Assembly (NCBI GenBank): GCA_028278205.1
Contig: JANQES010000003.1
Span: forward strand, 1-47,822
From: Rhodothermales bacterium
GTDB taxonomy: Bacteria; Bacteroidota; Rhodothermia; Rhodothermales; Bin80
Reading direction: 5' to 3'
Length of the DNA stretch: 47,822 bases
Below are positions 24,943 through 32,049 of this stretch, piece by piece. Positions within the stretch are counted from its first letter, which is position 1. Each line of letters begins with the position of its first letter. The notes below the pieces were generated by a model that saw nothing but the letters and a program-made list of their open reading frames with translations, was not told the origin of the DNA and did no database searches. Made by a program: the position numbers and the translations under genes.

Positions 24943-25674
24943 CAGCACCACCGAGACCGTCCGGGCCATCAACGTCAGATCCATCCACATCGACCGGACC
25001 TGGATGTAGTGGATGTCCATTTCGAGGCGTTCCTGGAAGCAAACGCCGTTGCGGGCATGGACCTGCCAGTAGCCCGTCAGGCCGGGCGTCACGTTGAGGA
25101 TGACGCGCTCGGCGCCGTTCATTTTGTGGCGTTCGCGTGGCAGATAGGGCCGGGGGCCTACCAGGCTCATCTCGCCCCGGATCACGTTCCAGAGTTGGGG
25201 CAACTCGTCCAGGCTGAATTTACGCAGCAGCCGGCCTATCCACGTCACACGCGGGTCGTTTTGCAGTTTGTGATAGGTCTCATACTCGGCGCGCAGGGCC
25301 GGGTTCGCGTGCAGCAGATCGTCGAGGCGTTCTTCGGCGTCGAGGTACATCGTCCGAAACTTCAACATTTTGAACGGACGTCCATGCCGGCCCATGCGGG
25401 TCTGGCAGAAGAGCGCCGGCCCGCGCGAGTCGAGCTTGATCATCAGCGCCACGAGCAGGCCCAGCGGCAGCACCACGATCATCCCCAGCAAGGCGCCTAC
25501 CAGGTCAATGATGCGTTTGGATACCGGGTGCCTGGATCGCGCATAGAGCAAAGGCCCCGTGATCTCGACAAGGTCGCTCTGGACCTCGACGCCGTTACGC
25601 CCCTTGACGCCGTTAACGTGCTTGACGCCGTTAACGTCCTTGACTCCGCTAACGTCCTTGACGGGAACCTCCAT
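24922..25674 (-). CDS. Undecaprenyl-phosphate phosphoglycosyl transferase (monotopic, PF02397)
   Basis: From ATG 25674 the protein has 250 residues. An alternative GTG at 25788 would add 38 with no recognisable content. After a variable N-terminus made of VKDVNG repeats comes one hydrophobic helix (about 55-77) and the bacterial sugar transferase core: [43 protein letters not shown] and PGLTGYWQV. This is the small PglC-like form without the extra membrane domain of WcaJ/WbaP. It transfers sugar-1-phosphate from a nucleotide sugar to undecaprenyl phosphate and so begins each repeat unit. It lies just upstream of the export genes. Confidence 0.93.
   Translation of the reverse strand: MEVPVKDVSGVKDVNGVKHVNGVKGRNGVEVQSDLVEITGPLLYARSRHPVSKRIIDLVGALLGMIVVLPLGLLVALMIKLDSRGPALFCQTRMGRHGRPFKMLKFRTMYLDAEERLDDLLHANPALRAEYETYHKLQNDPRVTWIGRLLRKFSLDELPQLWNVIRGEMSLVGPRPYLPRERHKMNGAERVILNVTPGLTGYWQVHARNGVCFQERLEMDIHYIQVRSMWMDLTLMARTVSVVLHGKDAC
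25585..25656 (-). repeat. 18-bp tandem repeat inside the sugar-transferase N-terminus
   Basis: Four head-to-tail 18-bp units (CTTGACGCCGTTAACGTC on the plus strand, with substitutions) encode [18 protein letters not shown] and VKGRNG. Because 18 is a multiple of three, copy-number change would lengthen or shorten the N-terminal linker without a frameshift. Confidence 0.9.
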
Positions 25675-25913
25675 ATCCGGATCTGCGAATGGTTTGGGCA
25701 AATGGGTGACACCGCACGAACAGGCCCAGTGTAGTAGCGACGAGGGGAGGCCGCACAACGCGTCCCTGCATCTATCTCCAGGCTTCACAAAACGGGCACG
25801 GCTGGCGAGCCGTCCCTAATCTAGAGGTTATCGACCAATATATCTATATCTATTAATTTCGAATTTACTGTTACAGGGTTTTTGCATTTCGCAAGGCATT
25901 ATCAAACAAAAAG
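25675..25913 (-). promoter_or_regulatory. AT-rich leader region upstream of the sugar transferase
   Basis: Positions 25820-25913 are clearly more AT-rich than the surroundings, which fits a promoter region for the downstream export genes. A hairpin at about 25795-25816 (ACGGCT-GGCG-AGCCGT) sits between it and the gene. I could not assign -33/-7 or -35/-10 boxes reliably. Confidence 0.35.
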
Positions 25914-27095
25914 TTAGAGCAAAAACGGCGCTCCATCAAAGGGCGACTCCAGGTCTGAAGCGTCGATTACGCCCGGTGCGGCTTCGGCCTGAAAACGCGT
26001 CCAGGCCTGCTCGACCAACGTGGCAAAGGCCTGTTGAAATCGTTCTTTCGAGAAGCGTTCTGCATGCCGGCGCAGGTGATGTGGATCGAAAACGTGGGGG
26101 CCGGTCTCGAAGGCGGCCACGGCGGCCTTCAGGCTGTCGGCTGTTTGTTCGGTGAAGAACAAGCCCGTTTCGCCTTCGACGACCGTCTCGCGGGCGCCGC
26201 CGACGCCGTAGGCCAGCACGGGCGTGCCGCAGGCCTGCGCCTCGACCGGGGCGATGCCGAAGTCTTCTTCGGCGGCAAAGACGAACGCCCGCGCGTGCTC
26301 CAGATGCTGCTTGAGCACCGCGAAAGGCTGATGCCCCATCATCGTGACGTTCGGCCCGGCTTTATCGCGAATCTTCTTAAAATCCGGCCCGTCGCCGATG
26401 ACGATGAGCTTCTTGCCGGGCATCTGCGTAAAAGACTCCACAATCAGATCGACCTTTTTGTAAGGCACCAGCCGCGAGACAGTCAGGTAGAAATCGTCCT
26501 TTTGCGCCTGCACCGAAAACGCGTCGGTATCGACGGGCGGATAGATGACGGCGGCCTTGCGCCGGTAGGTCTTCCAGATACGCCGCGCCACGTGCTGCGA
26601 ATTGGCCACCAAGACATCGGCCCGGTTGGCGCTGGCAACGTCGAAAAGGCGCAGGTAGTGCAGCACCAGTTTGGCAAAACTGGCCCGCGCGCCTCGCCGA
26701 AGGCCGGCCTCACGAAGGTATTGCTGATACAGATCCCAGGCATAGCGGATGGGACTGTGGACGTAGCTGATGTGCAGTTGCTTCCACGAAGTCAGCACGC
26801 CCTTAGCCACCACGTAGCTCGACGAGACGACCACGTCGTAGCCTGTCAGGTCGAACTGTTCGACGGCGAGGGGGGCAAAGGGCAGGTAGTAGCGATACTT
26901 GCGCCGGGCAAACGGCAGGCGCTGGATGAACGACGTCGTCACGGGTTTGCCTTGCAGAAAGGCCCGCTGATCGTCCGGCAAAAACTCGATCAGGCTGAAG
27001 AGGTCGGCCTCGGGCAAGACGTAGATCATCTGCTCCAACACCCGCTCGGCGCCAGCGTAGACGGGCAACCAGTCATGAACAATCGCCGTGCGCAC
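25914..27095 (-). CDS. Glycosyltransferase family 4
   Basis: The start is taken as GTG 27095 (reading VRTAIVHDWLPVYAGAER). The open frame continues to 27194, but those 33 codons are translated word repeat. The product has 393 residues. The N-terminal AIVHDWLPVYAGAERVLE is typical of WbaZ-like mannosyltransferases. The C-terminal domain has VSRLVPYKKVDL, then EEDFGIAPVEAQACGTPVLA carrying the E-x7-E motif, then GGARETV. It is cytoplasmic and probably adds one of the first sugars. It is the most upstream gene of the polysaccharide locus seen here and is divergent from the Memo-like gene. Confidence 0.9.
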   Translation of the reverse strand: MRTAIVHDWLPVYAGAERVLEQMIYVLPEADLFSLIEFLPDDQRAFLQGKPVTTSFIQRLPFARRKYRYYLPFAPLAVEQFDLTGYDVVVSSSYVVAKGVLTSWKQLHISYVHSPIRYAWDLYQQYLREAGLRRGARASFAKLVLHYLRLFDVASANRADVLVANSQHVARRIWKTYRRKAAVIYPPVDTDAFSVQAQKDDFYLTVSRLVPYKKVDLIVESFTQMPGKKLIVIGDGPDFKKIRDKAGPNVTMMGHQPFAVLKQHLEHARAFVFAAEEDFGIAPVEAQACGTPVLAYGVGGARETVVEGETGLFFTEQTADSLKAAVAAFETGPHVFDPHHLRRHAERFSKERFQQAFATLVEQAWTRFQAEAAPGVIDASDLESPFDGAPFLL

Positions 27096-27103
27096 GGTCT
27101 GAA

Positions 27104-27212
27104 AAGTGTTTTGGTGTTTGCGTGTTATGGTGTTATAGGGCCAGAGTGTTTGCGTTTCGTTTGAATCATCCAACCAAAATACTAAAACACTCAAACACTA
27201 CAACACCGCGCC
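27104..27212. repeat. Mosaic palindrome of GTGTTTTGGTGTT words (family A)
   Basis: The left arm is GTGTTTTGGTGTTTGCGTG... and the right arm ...AATACTAAAACACTCAAACAC, with a loop near 27160. It lies between divergent genes, so it cannot be a simple 3' terminator here. Confidence 0.88.
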
Positions 27213-27349
27213 CCTCAAACACAAGCCGGAAGCTTTCGTGTAGAAATTAGAAATTAAGAGGAAGGATGCCTCGTCTGCTCGGGAACAGTACCTTTTCCTT
27301 CGTACGAATGCCTAAATTCAGGCACCCGGTAGCGCTTCCGGCCACTTAA
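27213..27349 (+). promoter_or_regulatory. Divergent promoter region with long-range GCCGGAAGC inverted pair
   Basis: GCCGGAAGC (near 27229) and GCTTCCGGC (near 27333) form an inverted pair about 100 bp apart, bracketing an AT-richer stretch ahead of the Memo-like gene. Promoter activity is inferred from gene divergence only. Confidence 0.3.
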
Positions 27350-28159
27350 ATGCAATCAAGACAGTCCCCGCCCATTCGTATGGCTATTACCCGTCTCGGC
27401 CGCGCCGTCTATCCGAAGCAAGCGCGCCCGTTGAAAAAGCACATTGTGCAGAGTCTCGATGCCGTGCAGCCGGCGTCCGTCGAAGGCGACATTTTCGCCC
27501 TGGTGGCGCCCAACACCAACCTGATCAGCGGCGGGCGCGTGGCCGCAGAGGTCTTTAAACTGGTCGAAGGCCGCGTCTACGACACCGTCGTCTTCATCGC
27601 GCCCAGCCGCCACCAGGCCTTTTCGCGCATCAACATTTGCAAGGTCGATACCTACCACACCCCGCTGGGCAGCCTCGCCGTAGACGACAAGATGCGCCAC
27701 GAACTCTGCGACGAAGACGACGACATCTACCTCGACGACAGCGGCCACTTCAACGGCCAGGGCGCCGACGTGCAACTCCCCTTCGTGCAAACCGTCCTCG
27801 ACACGTTCAAAGTCGTGCCGGTGGTGATGGGCGACGAGTCGCCGGAGTTTTGCCGCGAGCTAGGCCATGCCATCGGCGAGATCACGTACAACAAGAGTGT
27901 CCTGGTGGTGGCGGCGGCAGACGTCGAGGCGGCCTCTGCCGAACACCTGGCTGAATTCAAGACGTGCTTCGAAGCCGCCGACGTTTCGAAGCTGATGATG
28001 CTCGTCAACAGCGAGCGCGTGCATCTCACAGGCAAAGGCCCCCTGCTGGCGACGATAATCGCGGCGCAACACCGGCGCGCGTGCCAGGCCCGCATCCTCT
28101 GCCTGGCCCCCCCCCGCGACGACGCCCCCGGCTACCTCGGCGCGGTGATAACCCATTAG
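27350..28159 (+). CDS. Divergent Memo-like protein (AmmeMemoRadiSam system protein B family)
   Basis: The 269-residue protein (an alternative ATG is 10 codons in) has the fold markers of the Memo/PF01875 family: FALVAPNTNLISGGRVAAE, VVFIAPSRHQAFSR, ADVQLPFVQTVLD and GEITYNKSVLVVAAAD. In canonical members the first segment reads APHAGY and a later segment carries a CG motif. Here Asn replaces that His and the Cys position reads LTG, so two of the three metal-ligand positions I recall from human MEMO1 (H49, H81, C244) seem lost. Neighbouring genes do not include the usual AMMECR1 or radical-SAM partners. It is likely soluble, and its function is unknown. The stop codon TAG is the first part of a repeat word. 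Confidence 0.78.
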   Translation: MQSRQSPPIRMAITRLGRAVYPKQARPLKKHIVQSLDAVQPASVEGDIFALVAPNTNLISGGRVAAEVFKLVEGRVYDTVVFIAPSRHQAFSRINICKVDTYHTPLGSLAVDDKMRHELCDEDDDIYLDDSGHFNGQGADVQLPFVQTVLDTFKVVPVVMGDESPEFCRELGHAIGEITYNKSVLVVAAADVEAASAEHLAEFKTCFEAADVSKLMMLVNSERVHLTGKGPLLATIIAAQHRRACQARILCLAPPRDDAPGYLGAVITH

Positions 28160-28314
28160 ATTTTGGATTTTAGATTTTGGATTTTGGATTGGTCTGAGAT
28201 GGCACCGTCATCTCAATCGAAAAGACCGCAGCGATTCTGACCGTCGCGGCTTTTTCGATTATTGAAGACGACGCAGGCCGCACCCAATCCAAAATCCAAA
28301 ATCCAAAATCCAAA
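28160..28314. repeat. MITE-like element, orientation 1 (family E)
   Basis: Terminal arms of ATTTTGGATTTTAG-type words (28160-28192 and 28285-28314) surround a core of about 100 bp. The core, GCACCGTCATCTCAATC...GATTCTGACCGTCGC, is present in reverse complement in the element at 29242-29387, while the left arms of both are identical over 33 bp and in the same orientation. The element fills the whole gap, from stop codon to start codon. Confidence 0.9.
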
Positions 28315-29214
28315 ATGGACAACCCTTCCGTGGCGATCATCGGGGCGGGGGCGGTGGGTCGTGTGTTGGCCCGGCGGCTGACGGCGCGCGGCTACCGCGT
28401 CGAGGCGGTGCTGAGCCGCAGCGAGGCGGGCGCGCGCGCGCTGGCCGCTGAGGTCGAAGCCCCCGTCGCGTCGGCGTCTCTGGCCGATCTGCCGGAACCT
28501 GCGCGCCTCGTGTTCTGCTGCGTCCCGGACGATGCTGTCGGCACGGTGGCGCGCGGGCTCGGGCCGGTGCGGTCCGACTGGTCGGGCACGGTGGTGGCGC
28601 ATACCGCCGGCGCGTTGCCGGCGGCGGCGCTTTATAATCTGGGTGAACAAGGCGCGTCGCTCTTGAGCTTCCATCCGCTCCAGACCTTCACCGCTGCCAG
28701 CCGGCCCGAAGCCTTCGACGGGATCTACGTGGCGTTGGAAGGCGATGCCCGGGCCGTTGCCCTCGGCGAAGAGGTGGCCGCCGGCCTCGGCGCCCGGTCG
28801 ATCACGCTGGCGACGGAGGCCAAGGCGCGCTATCACTTGGCTGCCTCGATGGCTTCTAATTATTTTGTGACGTTGATGGCGCTCGTCGGCGAGGTGCTTG
28901 CCAGCATCGACCTCGACCGCCGGGAGGGCGCGGCTCTGATGCGCCCGCTCGTCGAAACGACGTGGCGGAATCTGGCCGGGCAGCTTCCCGAAGACGCCCT
29001 CACCGGCCCCATCGCCCGTGGCGACCGCCGCACCGTCGAGACTCACCTCGATGCGCTCGACGAGCACCTGCCTCACCTGATTCCCGTCTATGCGGCCCTG
29101 GGCACCGAAGCCGTCCGCGTGGCCGTCCGCAGCGGGCGGCTGGCTCCCGACGCTGCCCAGCACGTCCTCGATGCCCTCCACGACGCCCTCGGACCGTACT
29201 ACAAGGAACCTTAA
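28315..29214 (+). CDS. Rossmann-like and DUF2520 domain protein
   Basis: The 299-residue protein starts MDNPSVAIIGAGAVGRVLAR, a GxGxxG dinucleotide-binding turn. VFCCVPDDAVG (about 66-76), HTAGALPA and SFHPLQTF then appear in the order of the F420/NADP oxidoreductase-like N-terminal domain. The C-terminal half, with YHLAASMASNYFVTLMAL and MRPLVETTWRNL, is the helical DUF2520 domain, related to 6-phosphogluconate-dehydrogenase-like folds. It is probably an NAD(P)-dependent oxidoreductase with unknown substrate, acting in the cytoplasm. The gene is bracketed by two oppositely oriented copies of the same repeat element. Confidence 0.9.
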   Translation: MDNPSVAIIGAGAVGRVLARRLTARGYRVEAVLSRSEAGARALAAEVEAPVASASLADLPEPARLVFCCVPDDAVGTVARGLGPVRSDWSGTVVAHTAGALPAAALYNLGEQGASLLSFHPLQTFTAASRPEAFDGIYVALEGDARAVALGEEVAAGLGARSITLATEAKARYHLAASMASNYFVTLMALVGEVLASIDLDRREGAALMRPLVETTWRNLAGQLPEDALTGPIARGDRRTVETHLDALDEHLPHLIPVYAALGTEAVRVAVRSGRLAPDAAQHVLDALHDALGPYYKEP

Positions 29215-29241
29215 ACAGCCTTCCTTGTTGGCGGACAGGCG

Positions 29242-29387
29242 ATTTTGGATTTTAGATTTTGGATTTTGGATTGGTTTATTTCGACCCAATCCAACAACCG
29301 GAAAAGCTGCGACGGTCAGAAACGCTGCGACTTTATTGATTGAGATGACGGTGCGACCCCAGACCAATCCAAAATCTAAAATCTAAA
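29242..29387. repeat. MITE-like element, core inverted (family E)
   Basis: The left arm is identical to that of the 28160 element for 33 bp. The core (GCGACGGTCAGAAACGCTGCG...TGAGATGACGGTGC) matches the reverse complement of the other core over about 80 bp with scattered changes. Right-arm words read AATCTAAAATCT. Both elements are followed by the same 13 bases, ATGGACAACCCTT, which form the next start codon. Confidence 0.9.
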
Positions 29388-29786
29388 ATGGACAACCCTT
29401 TGCTGGCCTACCTCGACGCCGACGCTGCCGATCTGGAGGCGCGGTGGCAGCAGTTGCAGGCCTGGATCGATGAGCGGTTCGGGGGCGAGGCCGGCATCGA
29501 GGGGATCCTCTTTCTCATCGGCGTGCAGGCGCGCGGGCGCGGCTTCGAGCCGGACCTCGAAAAGGAGGCCAAAGAGCGCCTCATCATGGAAGGCGCCTAC
29601 TGCGTCTTCGAGACGCTCGGCGTCTACGAGCGCGTCGGCATGGAAGCCGATGGGCACTGGATCTGGCAACGCCGGATCGACCATCCGCCCAACCTTTCGG
29701 TCGAGCAGCAGGAGACGCTGCTCAAGACGGCGATCCTCCGGTATTTTGACAACCAACGGGACCTCTCAGACACTCATGAAGCTTAA
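29388..29786 (+). CDS. Small conserved-looking hypothetical protein
   Basis: This 132-residue acidic protein has no signal peptide or membrane segment. It contains EKEAKERLIMEGAYCVFETLGVYE and a conserved-looking WQRRIDHPPNLS stretch, and looks like a small helical domain. I do not recognise a named family. Its codon use matches its neighbours. Its stop lies 11 bp inside the following cyclophilin gene, so the two are translationally coupled, which is the only hint about its role. Confidence 0.75.
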   Translation: MDNPLLAYLDADAADLEARWQQLQAWIDERFGGEAGIEGILFLIGVQARGRGFEPDLEKEAKERLIMEGAYCVFETLGVYERVGMEADGHWIWQRRIDHPPNLSVEQQETLLKTAILRYFDNQRDLSDTHEA

Positions 29787-30525
29787 ACTCGCCTTTCTCG
29801 TCGGCGGTGTGCTGCCGCTTTTTGGCTTGATGCTTTACGGCTGCGGCGGGCAGACGTCGAACGCTACCGCGCAAGTGGCCGAGACCAACTACTTCGAGAT
29901 CGAAACGCCGCGCGGGCGCATGGTCATCAAACTCTACGACGAGACGCCCGGCCACCGCGACAACTTCAAAAAGCTCGTCGCCGAGCAGTTCTTCGACAGC
30001 ACGCTCTTCCACCGCGTCATGGGCGGCTTCATGGTCCAGGGCGGCGATCCCAACTCGCGCGACGACAACCCCAGGGATGACGGCGCCGGCGGCCCCGGCT
30101 ACACGCTGCCGGCGGAGATCCGGCCCGGCCTCTATCACAAACGCGGCGCCCTGGCTGCCGCGCGCCAGGGCGACCGCGTCAACCCCAACCGTGAGTCAAG
30201 CGGCAGTCAGTTCTACATCATCCAGGGCACCATCTATCCGGAGGAGTATCTCGCGCAGATAGAAAAGCAGTTGAAGCAGATGATCCCCGATTCGTCGTTT
30301 GCCTTCACCGACGAGGTGCGCCGCATCTACTCGACCGAAGGCGGCTACCCGACCCTCGATGGCATGTACACCGTCTTCGGCGAACTCGTCGAAGGCTTCG
30401 ACGTGCTCGACCGCATCGCCCGCCTGGCCACCACCAGCGGCGTGGGCCTGCGCACCATGCCCCCCAACCGCCCGCTCGACCCCGTCTGGATGGTCATCCG
30501 CCCGCTGCCCGATTATCAGGAATAG
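29776..30525 (+). CDS. Lipoprotein peptidyl-prolyl isomerase (cyclophilin type)
   Basis: The start ATG 29776 opens a lipoprotein signal (KLKLAFLVGG...LMLYGC, lipidated Cys23 of 249). The cyclophilin domain follows: FEIETPRGRMVIKLYDETPG, FHRVMGGFMVQGGDP with the catalytic Arg of FHR, GALAAARQGDRVNPN and GSQFYII. A roughly 40-residue insert before the final YTVFGELVEGFDVLDRI is larger than in minimal bacterial cyclophilins. It should catalyse proline isomerisation in the periplasm, anchored to a membrane. The frame is open further upstream, but that overlaps the preceding gene in another frame. Confidence 0.93.
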   Translation: MKLKLAFLVGGVLPLFGLMLYGCGGQTSNATAQVAETNYFEIETPRGRMVIKLYDETPGHRDNFKKLVAEQFFDSTLFHRVMGGFMVQGGDPNSRDDNPRDDGAGGPGYTLPAEIRPGLYHKRGALAAARQGDRVNPNRESSGSQFYIIQGTIYPEEYLAQIEKQLKQMIPDSSFAFTDEVRRIYSTEGGYPTLDGMYTVFGELVEGFDVLDRIARLATTSGVGLRTMPPNRPLDPVWMVIRPLPDYQE

Positions 30526-30588
30526 GAAGGATTTCTAGTTTTCCTCGTCCGTAAGCGCCATAAATAATGATAAGAAAAGTAATTCTAC

Positions 30589-30648
30589 CGCGTACTTCGT
30601 ACTGCGTATTTTAGGCATTCTTACGCAATACGAAGTACGCAGTACGCG
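30589..30648. repeat. Hairpin of GCGTACTTCGTACTGCG words (family D)
   Basis: The left arm CGCGTACTTCGTACTGCG and right arm CGAAGTACGCAGTACGCG are nearly exact complements around a short loop. It lies between two plus-strand genes (cyclophilin and MFS) and could terminate the first. The same words recur at 38090. Confidence 0.9.
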
Positions 30649-30709
30649 TCGGGCGTTTTAGTCAAAAGCATTGCGTCAGAGAACCAGAAACGCGTAACCC
30701 GCACCCACC

Positions 30710-31990
30710 ATGTCTCAGCCTGTGAACCACGACGTTGAGGTTACCGACCAGGCTGGATACTGGGAACTGGTGCGCGACAATGCCAACTTCCGGCGGCTCT
30801 GGATCGGCAACGTGATCTCGCTTTTGGGCGACTGGTTCAACACCATCGCGCTCTACACGCTGGTGTTTCGGCTGACGGGCTCGCCGTTTGCGCTGGGGGC
30901 GGTGTTTATTTTTAAGATGCTGCCGTGGGCGCTGGCTTCGCCCATCGCGGGTGTGCTCGTAGACCGCTACGACCGGCGGCGGCTGATGATCATCTCGGAT
31001 CTGGTGCGGGCGGTGGTGGTGCTCGGCTTTTTGCTGATCGACGAAGCCGGCGACGTCTATCTCGTCTATTTCTTGATTGCCGCGCAGGTGATGCTGGGGT
31101 CGGTGTTTGTGCCGGCCAAGAGCGCTTCGATCCCCAACATCACCACGCCGCGCGAACTGTTGACGGCGAACGCCTTGATGGCCGCCTCGTGGTCGGTAAT
31201 GCTGGCGTTGGGGGCAGCCATCGGCGGGTTTGCCACCGAGTGGTTCGGCGAGCAGGCCGTCTTTATCATCGACAGCGCGACGTATCTCGTCTCGGCCTAT
31301 TTTATCTACCGTGCGGTGATCCCGCAGGACACCGAGGCACCGCGCGGCCCGGTCTTGCGCACGGCGATGCGCGAGATGGTGGACGGCTGGCGGTTTCTGC
31401 GCGCCGTGCCGCGTGTGCGCCGCATCGCGCTGACGAAGATGACGTGGGGCATCGCGGGCGCAGCGCTCGTCTACGCGCTGACGCTGCTGGGCGATGAGGT
31501 GGCCCCGCAGGCACTGGCCGCCGGCATCGGCATTTTGTTCGCGGCGCGGGGCCTGGGTACCGGCATCGGCCCCATCGTAGCCCGCGCCGTCTTCAAAGAC
31601 CAGGAGCGATGGCCGTTTCTCATCGGCCTCTTCATCGCCTTCAGCGGCGTCTGCTACCTCCTCGTCAGCATCATTCCGTGGACGCTGGCGACGGTCATCA
31701 TCCTGGTCATCCTGGCGCACTCGACGAGCGGGGCCAACTGGGTGATGTCGACGGTGTTGTTGCAGAAACGCACCGAAGACCGCTACCGGGGCCGCGTTTT
31801 CGCTACCGAATGGCTGCTGGTGATGCTGGCCGATACCGTCTCGATCCTGGCAGCGAGCGTCTTGCTCGAAACCGGCGTGCTCGACCTGCGTGGCAGCTTC
31901 CAGGCCTTCGCGCTGCTGCAAATCTTCTGCGGCGTGCTATGGCTCGTCCTCGTCGTCCCCAAAGAACGCCGCGCGGCGGTGACGGGTTAA
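30710..31990 (+). CDS. MFS transporter (MFS_3/EntS-like exporter)
   Basis: This 426-residue protein has about 12 membrane segments. A soluble N-terminus of about 30 residues is followed by LWIGNVISLLGDWFNTIALY, and the first loop shows the MFS motif A form VLVDRYDRRRLMI (about 81-93), usual in enterobactin-exporter-like MFS_3 proteins. The second half repeats a TEDRYRGRVF loop near residue 360. The substrate is unknown; family members export siderophores, drugs or macrolides. It has its own promoter region after a repeat and is not obviously linked to the genes around it. Confidence 0.88.
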   Translation: MSQPVNHDVEVTDQAGYWELVRDNANFRRLWIGNVISLLGDWFNTIALYTLVFRLTGSPFALGAVFIFKMLPWALASPIAGVLVDRYDRRRLMIISDLVRAVVVLGFLLIDEAGDVYLVYFLIAAQVMLGSVFVPAKSASIPNITTPRELLTANALMAASWSVMLALGAAIGGFATEWFGEQAVFIIDSATYLVSAYFIYRAVIPQDTEAPRGPVLRTAMREMVDGWRFLRAVPRVRRIALTKMTWGIAGAALVYALTLLGDEVAPQALAAGIGILFAARGLGTGIGPIVARAVFKDQERWPFLIGLFIAFSGVCYLLVSIIPWTLATVIILVILAHSTSGANWVMSTVLLQKRTEDRYRGRVFATEWLLVMLADTVSILAASVLLETGVLDLRGSFQAFALLQIFCGVLWLVLVVPKERRAAVTG

Positions 31991-32049
31991 GTTGCACGCT
32001 GATTTCGCGATAATCACCTCAGGATCTTACTAATCGCGATTAGACCCTG

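Noticed and set aside
27096..27194. N-terminal extension of the GT4 protein ending at 25914
   Set aside because: These 33 codons are translated family A repeat words. The conserved first strand begins at GTG 27095.
28213..29367. Antisense frame spanning the DUF2520 gene and both flanking repeats
   Set aside because: Its ends are only translated repeat words and its middle is the shadow of a well-supported gene.
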